Shown here: positions 26,060-39,400 of the stretch, in pieces
Layout of the letters: each line of letters opens with the position of its first letter
How positions within the stretch are numbered: position 1 is the first letter of the stretch
Origin: Excoecaria cochinchinensis
Taxonomy: Eukaryota; Streptophyta; Magnoliopsida; Malpighiales; Euphorbiaceae
Reading direction: 5' to 3'
NCBI GenBank assembly: GCA_947683425.1
Contig: CANTUQ010000106.1
Coordinates: forward strand, 6,819,001-6,883,000
DNA: 64,000 nt
Translations under genes and position numbers: made by a program
Notes under the pieces: generated by a model
What the model was told of the DNA's origin: nothing
The model's input: only the letters and a program-made list of their open reading frames with translations
The model's database searches: none

Positions 26060-27236
26060 TATAAGTTGGAGAACCAAAAGAAGGAATTGGCCTTTGATGT
26101 AAATGTAAACTAAAACAGAGAAAGAAGAGGTAGTGTTGCAGGATTAGAGTATGTTGTGTGGCAAAACCAAAGCCTTGTTGTGCGGATACCTTTGTTTATG
26201 ATTAGGAAGTTTAACCCTATTCACTCAGTGATTGTAATTCTTGTCATAATTTTGAGCCCTTGTTTATTAATGATATTTATTAAGTAGCTTTTCAACAGGA
26301 ATGCCTGTTTTACCTTAATGTCTTGACCTTTCATAAATTTACCTTATTGATTTTTCTCTCTTTCTGTTATAAGATATGTCTAGTGCACGTGTAAGCTGTT
26401 TATTTCCTTGTAACGTTTTCTGTTTTCAACTTATTAATAGTTTCATATCATTTTTTTCAATTAATTTTTGCATCTTATTGTTTCTTTGGAATAAATGCGA
26501 ATTTATCCACAAGCTACATCACTACTATTTTCTTTTCTTTTTACGATATGAAGATTGAATTATGATATAGTGCATGTATTTGCACCATTCGATTGTGTCC
26601 AATGAGACGTTTCAAATGCTTTAGTATCAAAATAAGATGTGAGTTATCAAAGAGAATTAACATATTAAAAATACTTGAAATTTATGTTAAATGTTTACTT
26701 AAAAATTAGAAACACTTGTATCAAAATAAATTAGTGAGGATGAAACTTCGTTATTGCTATCTTGGGGGTTAGAATTGAAAAAAACTGGATAGGGTAGGAT
26801 TTTTCTGGAGAACTGGTGGGGTATTCCGCAATCGAATTTGGCTATACCCGTTGTTATAGACAAACTAAATTCTCGTGAGAAAATGATAAAAAAAAAAGAA
26901 AAGAAAATAAAGGAGGCCGGTAGATATGATCACGTGATGTGGTAAAATGTGGCTTTATCAGAAGAAGAAAAGGAAACAATGGATTTTTATCTCTTAAGGG
27001 CATAACTGAAAAGAAATTTACTCTAGTTAGGACACAATTGTAAAATCCAAAACTTCTGAAGAGAAATTAACATGGAAGCTTGTGGCGATAAGTAGAAAGA
27101 AGGAACACGACAACCCTTCACTGTCCTCTCACTTCTTTTTTAATAAATCAATAGATAGATTGGCAGATTGATAATCCAATCTCCGGCTGCGACTGTGTTT
27201 GTGCATCTCGGAGCTGGTGAATCCAGTCGGTGTAAG
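26060..27236. other. MCM4 3' untranslated region and VHA-a promoter region
   Basis: The first 250 bases probably hold the MCM4 3' end (ATTAATGATATTTATTAAG near 26266). The rest is the upstream region and leader of VHA-a. No further gene was seen. Confidence 0.55.
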
Positions 27237-30200
27237 ATGGGGGAGGTTAGAGGAGGTTGTTGTCCGTCGATGGATCTGTTCAGGTCAGAGGCGATGCAAT
27301 TGGTACAATTGATCATCCCAATCGAGTCCTCCCATGTTACTGTCTCCTATCTCGGTGACCTTGGTCTTCTTCAGTTCAAAGATGTATGTTCACTTTCTCT
27401 TTCCTCCACTTTGATTTTTATATCAAATCTTACACTTGATCTTTACTCTCTCTTATGCTCAATTGCTCCTCGCGATGTTGAATTTCGAAGTTTTGTTCTG
27501 TTTGCTGATTATTGAGCTGGCGACATTATTTGCTTTTTCAATTAATATCAGTTAAATTATCAATTAGATTACAATTTTTCTTTGGACCTCTGAATTCTGA
27601 CTGGAAATTCAGCTCATCGTACCTAGGGTTTTATCTGTTAATGAGAACAAGATCTATGTGCTTATTTTTCTAATATCTCATAAACTAGCTTCGAGTCGCT
27701 GATTGGATAATGCTGCTATTAGCTGGTGATTGATTAGAAATCCAGCTTTTCATGGTGTTTTCTTGTTGTGCCGTTTTTCTGTTTTCCAGCTCAATGCAGA
27801 CAAGAGCCCTTTCCAGAGAACTTATGCTGCTCAGGTGCGTTTATGTTGTTTTTGCATTGAATGTTTTTATTTTGGTTTATTTAAAATATGAAGGTGCTAC
27901 TTAGTAATGAAAATTGAAAAGTGAAAATATAAGGCGCTGTGGAACACTAAGTAGATAAATAAACTAATAAACTCTTATTTTTTTACGTTGTCTGAGGCAA
28001 AATAATCGTGTTATTAGTAACTCGCGTAAAATTTTATATGAATATTGGACTACCGATGACAACCAATTTATGATTTGCAGTGAAAGTTGTAAAAAGTCTT
28101 CCAGATGAGTGCATTTTGTGCCTCTTTTGTTCTCCACTATTATTCTCTCTGTGCCTTTAATTGGGGCTTTCACTGTAATCAGCTTTATTTTCATGCCATG
28201 CCTTTGTTAATTTAAGAAAGTGGAAAAGAAAAACACAATCAATGATAAATATTCCTGTTTGAAATAGTTAAAGCTTGTGCCTGCATATTTGAAACCTTGA
28301 AATTAGAATAATGATTGAGCAAATAATTTAGGTAGCTTCAGATGTTGCATTTGCTTTATTGGAAAAATGTTGTTTCTGTTGTTAATACTAAGAAGCACTT
28401 ATTAGTGTACAATAGACTTTTTACTATTCAAGTATTTTTCTATTTATTCAGATAAAAAGGTGCAGAGAGATGGCACGGAAGTTACACCTGCATATTTGAA
28501 ACCTTGAAATTAGAATAATGATTGAGCAAATAATTTAGGTAGCTTCAGATACTGCATCTGCTTTATTGGAAAAATGTTGTTTCTGTTATTAATACTAAGA
28601 AGCACTTATTAGCGTACGATAGACTTTTTACTATTCAAGTATTTATCTATTTATTCAGATAAAAAGGTGCAGAGAGATGGCACGTAAGTTATGCCTGGAT
28701 ATTTGAAATCTTGAAATTAGAATAATGATTGAGCAAATAATTTAGGTAGCTTCAGATATTACATCTGCTTTATTGGAAAAATGTTGTTTCTGTTATTAAT
28801 ACAAAGAAGCACTTATTAGTGTACAATAGACTTTTTACTATTCAAGCATTTATCTATTTATTCAGATAAAAAGGTGCGGAGAGATGGCACGGAGGTTACG
28901 CTTTTTAAAGGATCAAATGGAGAAGGCGGGTGTCTCACCTTCATCAAAATCTGTGACAAGAACTGACATTGATTTGGATGCCCTAGAAGTATGTAAAGAA
29001 GTTGATAGTGTGGCTAGAAATTTTTTTTTCCCTATCATTCTAACTTTTTTTTTTTTCCTCTCATTTTCTATGGGTGCCTAGTTAAAACTTGGAGAACTTG
29101 AAGCAGAGCTGGTTGAAATGAATGCAAATAATGATAAATTACAACATTCTTATAATGAGCTTATAGAATGTAAGCTTGTACTCCAGAAGGTACAGTTTAT
29201 TTTTCTGCTATGGTTTAGTATTGTGAGTTCTATTAGCATATCTAATATACCATGTGGAAACATGAGCATATGATATTTCTGAAGTGGACATGAACTTGTA
29301 GTAGTTTGGACAATTTAATTTGTTCTTTAGCTAGTGGAAGAAAACATATGCAGGGAGGGGAAAATGGTATAGAAATAGAAAAGATAAGCAAAATTATGAA
29401 TCTTCGGTAATAAAGTATTTACTTAAATATACAAACAGAAATTAAAAAAATATATTAATTTGAAATGGTATGTTTTCTTGTTGGATTTTTAGCTGCTTGT
29501 TCAAGCTGCAAAATGAGACCCCGAGAGATCATTATGCTAAGGATTTTACCAGTTGCCTGGCTGCTGATGTAGTCAGGGGTTTAATTTTTTTGCATTTGAT
29601 TTCATTATGTTGCTTGGATAATTGTGAGTAGACAATCAATATTCATTTCTCTGTTATTAAGCTGAAAGGGCATTTAACAAGCTGCCCTTTTGCAGTTTTC
29701 CCTTAGTATGGATTCAGGAATTTGCATTTTGTATATCACCTTAAAGCTTCTTAATCAAGCATGATGATATGTTCAGATTTTTATGGTCTGAAATTTGTTT
29801 ATATATATATATATATATATGAACTCAGATATCTATCATTTATTTAAATATGTAACAAGTGCTGGTAATTATAAACAAGTCAGCAAGATTCTGATATTTT
29901 TTTTTCTTTTAGGCTGGTGAATTTTTCTCTTCAGCATTAAGCAGTGCAACTGCTCAGCAGAGGGAAATGGAATCACAGCAAGTTGTTGAAGAATCACTAG
30001 AAACTCCATTATTAGCAGATCAAGTATAAATACTGTAGCTCTTTGGTACAAAACTATATCTGCATCCTATCCTTACTCATAGCATAGAGTTTTTTGTAGG
30101 AACAATACACTGATTCATCAAAGCAAGTAAAGTTGGGTTTTCTGACTGGCCTTGTTCCCAAAGATAAGTCTTTGGCATTTGAAAGGATTATATTCCGTGC

Positions 30201-33200
30201 TACCAGAGGCAATGTGTATTTCAGGCAAGCCCCTATTGACGAACCTGTGACTGATCCAGTTTCTGGAGAGAAGGTTAATGTTGCTCAATCTATTGGCTAA
30301 TCATTATGTTGTTGCTTTGTTTTGTGCAATAATAAATTATTGTGCATACAAAACATTTGTTGTGTATTGTAACCTTTAACACTTGTGTGATTGAAAATTT
30401 CCAGAATAATGTGATTAAGGATTATATCACTAATGTTAGTGGTTAATTTTCTGACATTACTGTCTGAATTTTTGTGTGCGCTTGTTAATTCAACAGTCTG
30501 GTTGAGTACAGATTTCTGGTCTTGGTGTCAGGGCTGCATCTGCAAGATCCCATCATTTTAAGTTGGTGTATGATTAATTGAAAATTCATTTGCATTCTGC
30601 TCTATTCATGGTTTGCACACGAATTTTTGGAGTCCTGCAAAAATTTATTTTCCTTAGCTGTTTCCATGTACTTCATTAACCTTGTCTGCTTCTTATTTGT
30701 GAATGTGAATTTGCAGATTGAGAAGAATGTATTTGTTGTATTCTATTCTGGAGAAAAAGCAAAAGGCAAAATTCTCAAAATATGTGAAGCTTTTGCTGCA
30801 AATCGCTATTCTTTCACTGAGGATCTTGGAAAACAAAGGCAGATGATTACTGAGGTATAAAATTTCATTCTAAATATATATTGTAAATATCATTAGGGAT
30901 TATTTTCAAATGATATATTCTCTTCTTAATATCTAATAGCTAAGTTTTTCTATAGTTGAAGGAAATGTGATTCTTGTGTGTGCCCAATTATCTTTTAGAT
31001 TACTATGTGCTGTTGATCAACTGTTTTTTGTGTGTGACATAAACCTTTTTTATTGATCTGATTTCTATTATATGCCTAAATTTTCAGGTCTCAGGAAGAC
31101 TTTCAGAGCTGAAGACTACCATTGATAGCGGATTACTTCACAAGAGCAATTTGTTGCAGACCATTGCCGATCAATTTCCAGAGTGGAACAGTTTGGTCTG
31201 TTTAAAACCTACACACATGCTTTTCTCTTTCTTTGCTTTTGCATAATCTGATGTATGCTTGTTCCATCATTATCCTGTGCTTTGATCATTGTTATTTTCC
31301 TTTCTATTGCTAAGTGTTTGTAATGTCACTCGTTATACATAGCTGATATCGGGAAAGTGTGTAAACGGGATAAGTGCCATATCTTCAAAATACAGTTCAG
31401 TTAGAAATCTGTATCTTGCTATGACAATCAACTAGCCCTTTTTTTTTTTTTTTAATCTGGTGTCTTACAATGACATATATAATGGATTAATAGATTTTAT
31501 GATTCCATTCCATTACTTCATGTATTTATTGCAATTGAAACAATCTGGAAATGAGTCTGAAACTAGATTTAGCATTTTAAAATTTAATGGTGGAAGATGT
31601 AGGAAAGTAAGTTGAAAATGCAATTGAAGATAAAGCCCTAGTGGACTGCCACCTCACCCAAAAAAAGATAAATTGAAATATTAGTTTCATAGAGAATGTC
31701 ATCCATACAACATTCAATATTCATTCTCACTTTCCCATTTTTAATGAGGCTGTGCATCATGTTCTGTCATTAATCATTATCTCTTTGAACTCATGAAGGT
31801 GAGGAAGGAGAAATCCATCTACCACACTCTGAACATGCTTAGTCTTGATGTGACAAAAAAATGTCTTGTTGCTGAGGGGTGGAGTCCAGTTTTTGCCTCA
31901 AAGCAGGTAAACTTTCTGATTTTAATCTAAAAATGAAATCCTTATGATTTTTCGACATGGGATTACAAACAAACAACTTTCAACTTGATCTCTGCAGATT
32001 CAGGAAGTATTGCAGCGAGCCGCATTTGATTCCAATTCACAGGTTGGGGCCATTTTCCAGGTTTTACATACAAAGGAGTTGCCACCTACATATTTCCGCA
32101 CAAATAAATTTACTTCTGCGTTTCAAGAAATTGTTGATGCATATGGGTGAGTTTTACTATTATTAGTCTTATGCTATCGCCTTTTTGGTAGGTTCTTGGA
32201 TTACGAATCTTGATATATCATCTACTTGTCATTATCTGTTCACATGATAGTCTCACTGTTCTTTCATATTCATGTGCGAAGTGATAATATATGCATTAAA
32301 AATGCTGATAGCAAGTCATCCTAACAGATAATGGCATTGAATATATTGATGCCATTTGATGAACTGCTTATGATAATGAGAATCATGTAATTATGAATAA
32401 AGCCATCAATAGATAGTTTGATTCAGAATCTGAGCAGATCAACAGATTTAGTGATTTTGGCCTGCCATATGTGATAGTTGATTTGGCATGTCATATATAA
32501 TACTGTAACCCAATGGGTTGCTTCCTTCTCTTACACATGCACACACGTGCACACACATACATATAAAGAAGGAAAAAAAATTGTACGGTATGCTGCTCAG
32601 AGTAGCATATGTTTGTACCTTAAACGTGCACATGTGTGCACAGCATGTTTGTGCTAGTTCTTTCATATGGTAATTGTTTGCTTGATCTTTATTTGCTAAA
32701 ATATATATATATATTTTTAGTAGCATCAATATTCTGTAATGCGATGTAATTGCAGGGTGGCCAAGTATCAAGAAGCCAATCCTGGTGTATACACTATTGT
32801 TACATTCCCTTTTCTTTTTGCTGTCATGTTTGGTGACTGGGGACATGGGATATGCCTGTTACTTGCGACTTTAGTCTATATAATCAAGGAAAAGAAGCTT
32901 TCCAGCCAGGTAAACTCCTTTTGACTTATCTTCAATGGGAAAATTTATGTATTGTATCTAGCTTGATTATTGTTCTTCTGGAACATGTACCTCCTTGAAT
33001 TTTAATTTCTGTTTCACCTCAACAATTTATTCATGGCTGTAACGGTATATGAGTTTGCCTTTTATCAGAATGAATTCACTTTGTCATGCCTATGCATGAA
33101 ATGTAAGTAAATAATGCCTCCTATGCACTGCAGAAACTTGGGGATATCACTGAAATGACCTTTGGTGGTCGGTATGTTATCTTGATGATGGCCCTCTTCT

Positions 33201-36124
33201 CAATTTACACCGGTTTAATCTACAATGAGTTCTTCTCGGTGCCCTTTGAGCTATTTGCACGCTCAGCCTATGTTTGTCGTGATCTTGATTGCAGGTATCG
33301 GCTCTAAGGGTTTTGTTCATTCTGTTGTTCCATTTCTCACTGTCTTTATATGATGTCATTCATGCATATTTCCAGGGATGCTACTACAGAGGGGTTGATT
33401 AAGGCAGGTCCTACTTATCCATTTGGCGTGGATCCTTCTTGGCATGGCACTCGCAGTGAGCTGCCATTTCTTAACTCTCTGAAGATGAAAATGTCAATCC
33501 TTCTCGGAGTTGCCCAAATGAATCTTGGAATCATTTTGAGTTTCTTTAATGCACTGTATTTTAGAAATGGCTTGAATATTTGGTAAGCTTGAAATATGCA
33601 ATTGTCTAAGGTCCTGTTTTCCCTTATGGTATCAGAGCTAGTTATGGCAACTAAGCTAGTTATGGCAGCTTAAACACCTTTCAAGGAAGGATTACAGCAA
33701 AGGTATTACCATCTGTAATAGCTATTTCAATATCTGCAGAATTGCCGTACCCTTAGTAAGGTATATTGTTTGATTTTATTGATAAATTATTTATGATTAT
33801 AGAAGTTTATTGTTATTCTGTTTAGTTTTTATTCATAGTGTATATGCAAAAGGCCGTGCCATTCTGTGTAGTACTCAAGGAGGAGGAAGATCAGTGGTAT
33901 AGTACGGATGAGTAATATACATTATGCGTATTACTGAATAGTATAATAATAGGATTCTATAATTATAGGTGGTTTATTAATAAACATTGAATGGTGTATC
34001 TTATTACATGCCTGGTATGAGTTATGTCTGCAAGATTTGAACAAGCTATTCATGATTGGTATACCCAAGCTCGTATATCCAACCTTGAATATTTAAATCT
34101 TGAGTTATCCACTCTAGTTCCTAAATTATTCTTATATCTTGTTTAAATGAGTAGAACACAGACAGTAACAGAACAGGCTCCCCCTGTTATGGAAGAAGCT
34201 AATCAATCTTCACAAGTTCCCACTTGACTCCTTTGAAGGGCTGCCTTTTTGCATAGCTCTGCTAAGTGTTGATAGGCAAAATGAATTCTTGGAAGAACTC
34301 CTATTGTGTTGCCTGGATGCTTAGCTTTGAATGCATCTTCAATTTCTTTTCCTATCAGAGTAGGCATTTTTCTAAAGAATTTCTCTGATAGCTCAGGGCT
34401 AGAATACATCTTTCCTGATTTAGCTGCTAAGATCTTGAATTGGTTCATATAACCAAATATATTTTCAGTACTATGACAGGTTAATCTTTCAAGATCATTG
34501 TAAGCCATATGCTTCAGCATCTTTCAAGTTTTTCTGGATTATGAAAGTTACACACCTACTTTCACTAAACTGTTGTTCCTATATCCTTTTTGCATTTTTC
34601 CAGGTTTCAATTTATTCCCCAAATGATTTTTTTGAATGCGTTGTTTGGCTATTTATCAATTCTTATCATTGTGAAATGGTGCACTGGTTCACAAGTTGAT
34701 TTATACCATATCATGATATACATGTTCTTGAGTCCAACAGAGGAGTTGGGGGAAAACCAACTGTTTCCAGGGCAACAAGCAGTTCAGGTTGGTTCTAGCT
34801 CTTCCATTCTTGACTTTTTCATTTTTCTTATTTGCATCTGATATATGATGTACAAGTAGTTATACTGTGTCCTCTTTTCGCAGCCTGTTTTATTACTACT
34901 GGCTCTTGTTTCCGTACCATGGATGCTGCTTCCGAAGCCTTTTCTTTTGAAGAAGCAACACCAAGATGTATGATGATGTTCTCCAATTTCCAAAACTCTT
35001 ACCTAAGATGTTAAATCACTTTATAGTTTAGTCTTTTCATTGGTTCTGATGGTCTTGTTTTCCAGAGGCACCAAGGCCAATCATACACCCCACTTCAGGG
35101 CACTGAGGAGTCTCTTCAGGTAGAGGTGAACCACGATGATCATGAGGAATTTGAATTCAGTGAAGTTTTTGTACATCAGCTGATACATACAATTGAGTTT
35201 GTTCTTGGAGCAGTCTCGAACACAGCTTCATACCTTCGTTTATGGGCCCTCAGGTATAGAAGTAGAAAATTTGAGTTACTCACCTATCTGTATTCAGATA
35301 TTAGATCAATACCGGGCCTGGGCTAGATCACGTGTTTCACTCTGGTGTGAAATTTGTCGTGATGGACTACTCAACGTTGTTTATGGATATGCATTTATGC
35401 TTTTCAAATGCTTGTTGCCACACAGCCATGTGCATATATGCACACACTTCTACAGTCGCCAGTGTCTCATATTCTTTGTAAATGTTCCAAGGACATCATC
35501 TTCATCTCTGTATATTTTATCTGAGAATAGCTCTGCTACAACCTCCTAGGAAGAGGCCATTCTTGGCATCCCTATATATCTTCCACATAATCAACTCCTT
35601 GTTTGGATAGCCCTTTCATCCTTCTAAAAGGAGCTAATTATATGCTTTTTATCTTGTGCCTTTTATTTCTGCAGTCTTGCCCACTCAGAGTTGTCAAGTG
35701 TATTCTATGAGAAGGTTCTTCTTCTTGCTTGGGGGTATGTAGCATTCTGCTATATTTTTTTTTTCTTATTGTCGCTCACTTATGAGAATAGCATTATACT
35801 TGTGCTTGTAATTGAACTTTGATTTTTATCCCAAGAAATTTACTTATGAATCATCCTGGATATTTGAACAAATGCAAGCATAATGTATGGATTATCATGT
35901 TCCTTTACACATCTTGCAGCTTCAACAATGTAATCATCCTTATTGTTGGGATCATCATCTTCATTTTTGCGACTGTTGGTGTATTGCTGGTCATGGAAAC
36001 TCTAAGTGCTTTCCTACATGCTTTGCGACTTCATTGGGTGGAGTTTCAAAACAAGTTTTATGAGGGAGATGGTTATAAATTTTATCCGTTCTCGTTTGCA
36101 TTACTCGGTGATGAAGACGATTGA
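27237..36124 (+). CDS. VHA-a3: V-type proton ATPase subunit a, vacuolar VHA-a2/a3 type
   Basis: Subunit a of the membrane V0 sector forms the proton half-channels beside the c-ring. Exons: 27237-27383, 27790-27834, 28866-28988, 29082-29189, 29913-30023, 30100-30273, 30717-30854, 31088-31195, 31799-31906, 31998-32146, 32756-32909, 33134-33294, 33376-33582, 34604-34787, 34884-34967, 35066-35253, 35675-35734, 35920-36124. They total 2454 nt (817 residues), the family's size. The start GCCPSMDLFRSE and the end HALRLHWVEFQNKFYEGDGY match the tonoplast a2/a3 forms better than the trans-Golgi form a1. The N-terminal half (about 1-400) is the cytosolic arm with coiled coils; the rest has several membrane segments. 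LRLWALSLAHSE holds the essential arginine (R725, equivalent to yeast Vph1 R735). Intron 2 carries decoy copies of exon 3 and intron 13 a virus-like insertion. The exact paralogue symbol is a best guess. Confidence 0.94.
28279..28899 (+). repeat. Three tandem copies of a 207-bp unit in intron 2 and exon 3 of VHA-a
   Basis: The unit from CCTGCATATTTGAAACC to GGCACGG(A/T)AGTTA repeats at exactly 207-base steps. Acceptor CAG precedes ATAAAAAGGTGC at 28452, 28659 and 28866. Only the third copy continues into the full exon 3; the first two carry just the first 30-odd bases of the exon. The copies differ by scattered substitutions, so the event is not brand new. Confidence 0.95.
33627..33638 (+). 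other. tRNA-Met primer-binding site motif
   Basis: TGGTATCAGAGC is the complement of the plant initiator tRNA-Met 3' end used by pararetroviruses and copia elements. Here it lies in an intron about 45 bases after the splice donor. A 12-base match could be chance, but the neighbouring frames support it. Confidence 0.5.
34024..34146 (+). pseudogene. Short pararetrovirus ORF1-like fragment
   Basis: Forty codons starting MSARFEQAIHDWY and running into a LEYLNLE stretch. The composition and the WY...LEYLDL-like pattern recall the small first ORF of badnavirus-type pararetroviruses. It ends TAA, directly followed by ATG of a second 26-codon frame (34147-34227), like the tight stop/start coupling of these viruses. 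It is much shorter than a complete ORF1 (about 140 codons). The family call is from memory of motifs and is tentative. Confidence 0.33.
34203..34520 (-). pseudogene. Pararetrovirus coat-protein-like fragment
   Basis: A minus-strand frame of 105 codons starts MLKHMAYNDLERLTCH. It includes an ELSEKFFRKMP block, an NTIG motif, and a helical stretch ending ELCKKAALQRSQ. This pattern recalls the core of Caulimoviridae coat proteins just before their zinc knuckle; the knuckle itself is absent. It lies opposite in orientation to the ORF1-like frame, so the insertion is rearranged. A retrotransposon gag is the main alternative. Confidence 0.42.
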
Positions 36125-36543
36125 TGCGCTGAGGTGAGCTGAATTGTGGTTGGCATCAAAATTAATGGTATTTGTGCATAGAGGTATGGATTGTATTGTT
36201 CTATTTATTTGAACAAGATGAGAAGATAACTAGTATGAAATTGTTGGTGGGAGTTGAGGGAGCTTTCTACCTTGAGCACTGCTCTTTTCCCTTCCTATTG
36301 TCATTTATTTTGGAAGGAATAAGCAGTTTCCTTGTTTGGCTGGTAGGTTTGTATGTGATGGCAGTTCCTGCCGACTGTAATAATAAAAAATATTTAATTT
36401 ATTCAACTTTTATTTGTTGAAAAAAGAGCAGATGATTTTTATGGTATTTGAAATTTAGATGGGGCTCTAACTTCTACCATAAGATTTGTCAGGGTAGTTT
36501 ACAGGTCTGTTGTAGAATTGAAATTTAACTGGTTAAGCTGGTG

Positions 36544-36578
<35 letters not shown>

Positions 36579-37590
36579 GGTTGGTTGAGATGTCAATTGG
36601 GGGCTTTTACTTGACCCCAAAAAAAAAAAAAAATCAAGTATTTAACTTTCATTGCGTCGCAATTTTTCTGTAGAAAAATTACGTATAGCCACGCGCATAT
36701 ATAAAGCAGCAACTGACCTTTTGAGTATAGGATTAATCTACAACGAAAGGAGGAAATGACTAACAAGTTTATAACCCCTATCTTTTTAAATGGCAATAGG
36801 ACTTAGATTTAGTGTGAACTGATGATTAAAAAAAGTGTAAAAGCATCTTCAATTAGCTTTCAAATTTTATTATAACGCATCATAAAAACAACAGCACTGT
36901 ATCTTCAACTGAATTGGATGATTCTATTGGGTCTGGTTTCGGCAATGTTAGCTAAACTCTTAAAGGTTACCTAGGGGAAGGAACTTCAGTTATTCAAGTT
37001 TAGAAACTCCATAAAGCACGTGACTCTTCTTCAAGGTCTAGCAAATTAACTTCGATTAATCTAGTTCATGCACACCAGATCACTTCTACCTAGCGTGGAT
37101 GCATGTGCATCGACGATTGAGAATGTAGGTGTTCCATCCAAACTGAACATTAAATCTAACTAATTGGAATTCTTGGATTTGGTGTGCATGGAATTTCTTC
37201 ATTTGGCAAGACTCAAATTTATAGCCTTTTTACTTTTTAAGTGTCAATTTATTTAATCCAACAAGCATCAGCAATATATATATATCATTAAAATTTGGGT
37301 ACATATTATCCATACATACATGCAAATAGAGTCGTAGAATTCAATTCCCGGAGTATGGAAAACCTTGTACTAGAAAAGATATCACATAAAATTAGAAAAT
37401 TCATCTGTTTTTTTAAGAAGCTTCAAACAATTAAACTGTTTGACGACTCAAAGCAGAGGAACTTTCAGAGAAACTAGGATCCTGTCCTTTGAGTGTGTAC
37501 ATGACAAGTACAAATTTTAAATTATGAAGCCGAAATAATATTTATATTGTGACATGCACTATATACAAAGAACCTACTGAAGTTCAAAGC
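36125..37590. other. Shared 3' region of the convergent VHA-a and RD19-like genes
   Basis: Contains the 3' untranslated regions of both genes, including AATAATAAAAAATATTTAA near 36380 after VHA-a. TA microsatellites lie at 36544-36576 and near 37273. No gene was seen. Confidence 0.6.
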
Positions 37591-39363
37591 CTAATCAGAA
37601 GTGGTCTGAACAGCAGCAACGGTTGAGACCATGGAATCTACCCCGCAAATGTTCCTTCCCTTGCATATTTTGTAGTATCCAGCCTCTCCCCAGTTTTCTC
37701 CCCATGAGTTCTTGATAATCCAGTATGGCTTGTCCTTCATCCTAATAGGAGCATAGCCGGCCGAACCATATCCGACCATCAATACCCCATGATCTAACCT
37801 CCTTGAGCAAATGTAAGGGCATGAAACTCCACCAATGTATGTCTGCATGAACACAGCATTGATAGCCACTGCATTCAACATAAAGCAAAAAGTCAGGCAC
37901 AACTTAAACAAAATAACTGAAGAAAATTAATCATTGAGTTCAAAACTCAGGCCAGTTACCTGCAAGAGGACCATTTTTCACAAGATTCGCAGCAATTTGA
38001 TCTTCATCGAGGGACACAACACTGAAGTTAGCCACTCTTGCTGCGATCTTGGTCTTGTTAAATTTGCAAGCACCGCTATCAGTACCAGTGTAAGGATAAT
38101 CATCCTCACGCATAACACCACCAGATTTGAGAGCATACTCAAAAGCACTATTCATCAGCCCACCATTGCAACCAGAGTCACATGCACCTTCTTCTTCTGG
38201 ATCACACTGCATATTCATTCAAGCTTTAATTCAGGAAAGCAATCAAAGGAACCACACCAATGAATTATCATTTTACCCAAAATACCAACACACAATTATA
38301 CATAACTGAGTTGAAATGCTCAGTCAAAAAGTTAAAGCAGCATTTGAAGACATCCCGACTCAATAATCACACAGATAATTCACTAAGTAATGCCTCTAGT
38401 ATCAAACAAATCAACCTTTCTCCAAGCACCCCAATATCATGCTCAGGAGCAATGCAATGCATGTGAAATTGGATGATATACACCAATTTATGAAATTAAT
38501 ACAACAAACCATTTAAGTTCAATAATCAATCAACATCAAAGAAACTAGAAGCACACCAAAAACGTCTCCTATAACGTTGAATTGAATCAGAGTATTAATC
38601 AACGTTTTTGTCTCATTATACACACAAAGACAGGGCAAGACCAGTTGATCAAAAAAGTTAAAAAGGCTAACCTCATGGTCACAATCCACAAGCTGTTGCT
38701 CGCTAAGGCTAACAAGTTCTCCCGTAGCAAGGAAGTGAGCACCTTCCAAGGCACCGGTGGTGCTAAAACTCCAGCATGATCCACATGAACCCTAAATCCA
38801 CAATCACAAATCATCATTACAAACCCTAACCTTAAACATAAATAACTTAATAACAAGATAATCGCAGAATCAAATAAATACAAAAAAAAAAAAAATCAAT
38901 AAACTACCTGATTCTTAACAGCCGTAACGGCTCCATTCTCTCTCCAGTCAAAATCCTCAGGCAAATCATTAGTAGGCAAAATCGGGGCCTGATTAGCGTC
39001 CTTAGGCAATCTCAACCTTCTCAAACCCAAAAACTGCCTTCTAAACTCCGCTGGAGTCAAATCGGAGAACTGCGTGACACCGTGAGCGGCCGACGGATCT
39101 AACTTCTGGTGACGGGCTGCGCGTCTCAAGTTTTTCTTGAAAATCCTGAACCGGTAATCGTGCTCCTCTTGAGATGCATAAGATTTCTTGAATTTTCTCT
39201 TAAACAGAGAAAAGTGATGCTCCGCCCCGAGAAGATGATCAGCGGCAGCCGAGTCATGATCACCATCGACCACCTGCCTGATCAAGGGGTCATCGGAACC
39301 AGCAAAAACAGCGGAGACAAAGAGGAGAGAGAAAATAGCAAAGAAAGAGAGAGCAGGAGCCAT
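37591..39363 (-). CDS. RD19-type papain-like cysteine protease (cathepsin F group)
   Basis: A secreted or vacuolar C1A endopeptidase made as an inactive precursor. Minus-strand exons 39363-38908, 38791-38672, 38206-37960 and 37868-37591 join in frame (1101 nt, 366 residues), the family's length. Residues 1-21 form a signal peptide (ALSFFAIFSLLFVSAVFA). The propeptide has the RD19 pattern HFSLFKRKFKKSYASQEEHD and GVTQFSDLTPAEF. The mature enzyme starts near L134 (LPEDFDWRENGAV). Catalytic residues are Q152 (oxyanion), C158 in GSCGSCWSF, H301 in LDHGVLMVGYG and N328 in IKNSWGENWG. The C-terminal GRNICGVDSMVSTVAA is typical of RD19. Nothing is missing. Arabidopsis RD19 is drought-induced, and a G-box/ABRE lies upstream here. 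Which RD19 paralogue it is cannot be told. Confidence 0.95.
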
Positions 39364-39400
39364 TGTGTTGTTAGCGTTGAATCGTAAAGATAAGAGATGA

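Larger units (their letters stand above)
33610..34545. mobile_element. Rearranged endogenous pararetrovirus-like fragment in VHA-a intron 13
   Basis: Three signals lie together inside one intron: a tRNA-Met primer site TGGTATCAGAGC (33627-33638), two short plus-strand frames joined as TAAATG (34024-34227), and a minus-strand coat-protein-like frame (34203-34520). Gene order and mixed orientation show rearrangement. Primer type and frame coupling fit Caulimoviridae, whose old copies are common in plant genomes. A copia-type origin is possible for the primer site alone. Edges are approximate and the fragment cannot encode a virus. Confidence 0.45.

Noticed and set aside
28452..28690. Additional coding exons in VHA-a intron 2
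   Set aside because: They are partial tandem copies of exon 3 that lead to a stop or frameshift; the conserved protein needs only the third copy.
37934..39387. Plus-strand frames of up to 109 codons opposite the protease
   Set aside because: They are shadows of the minus-strand exons; the minus-strand protein has complete catalytic residues and matching splice sites.
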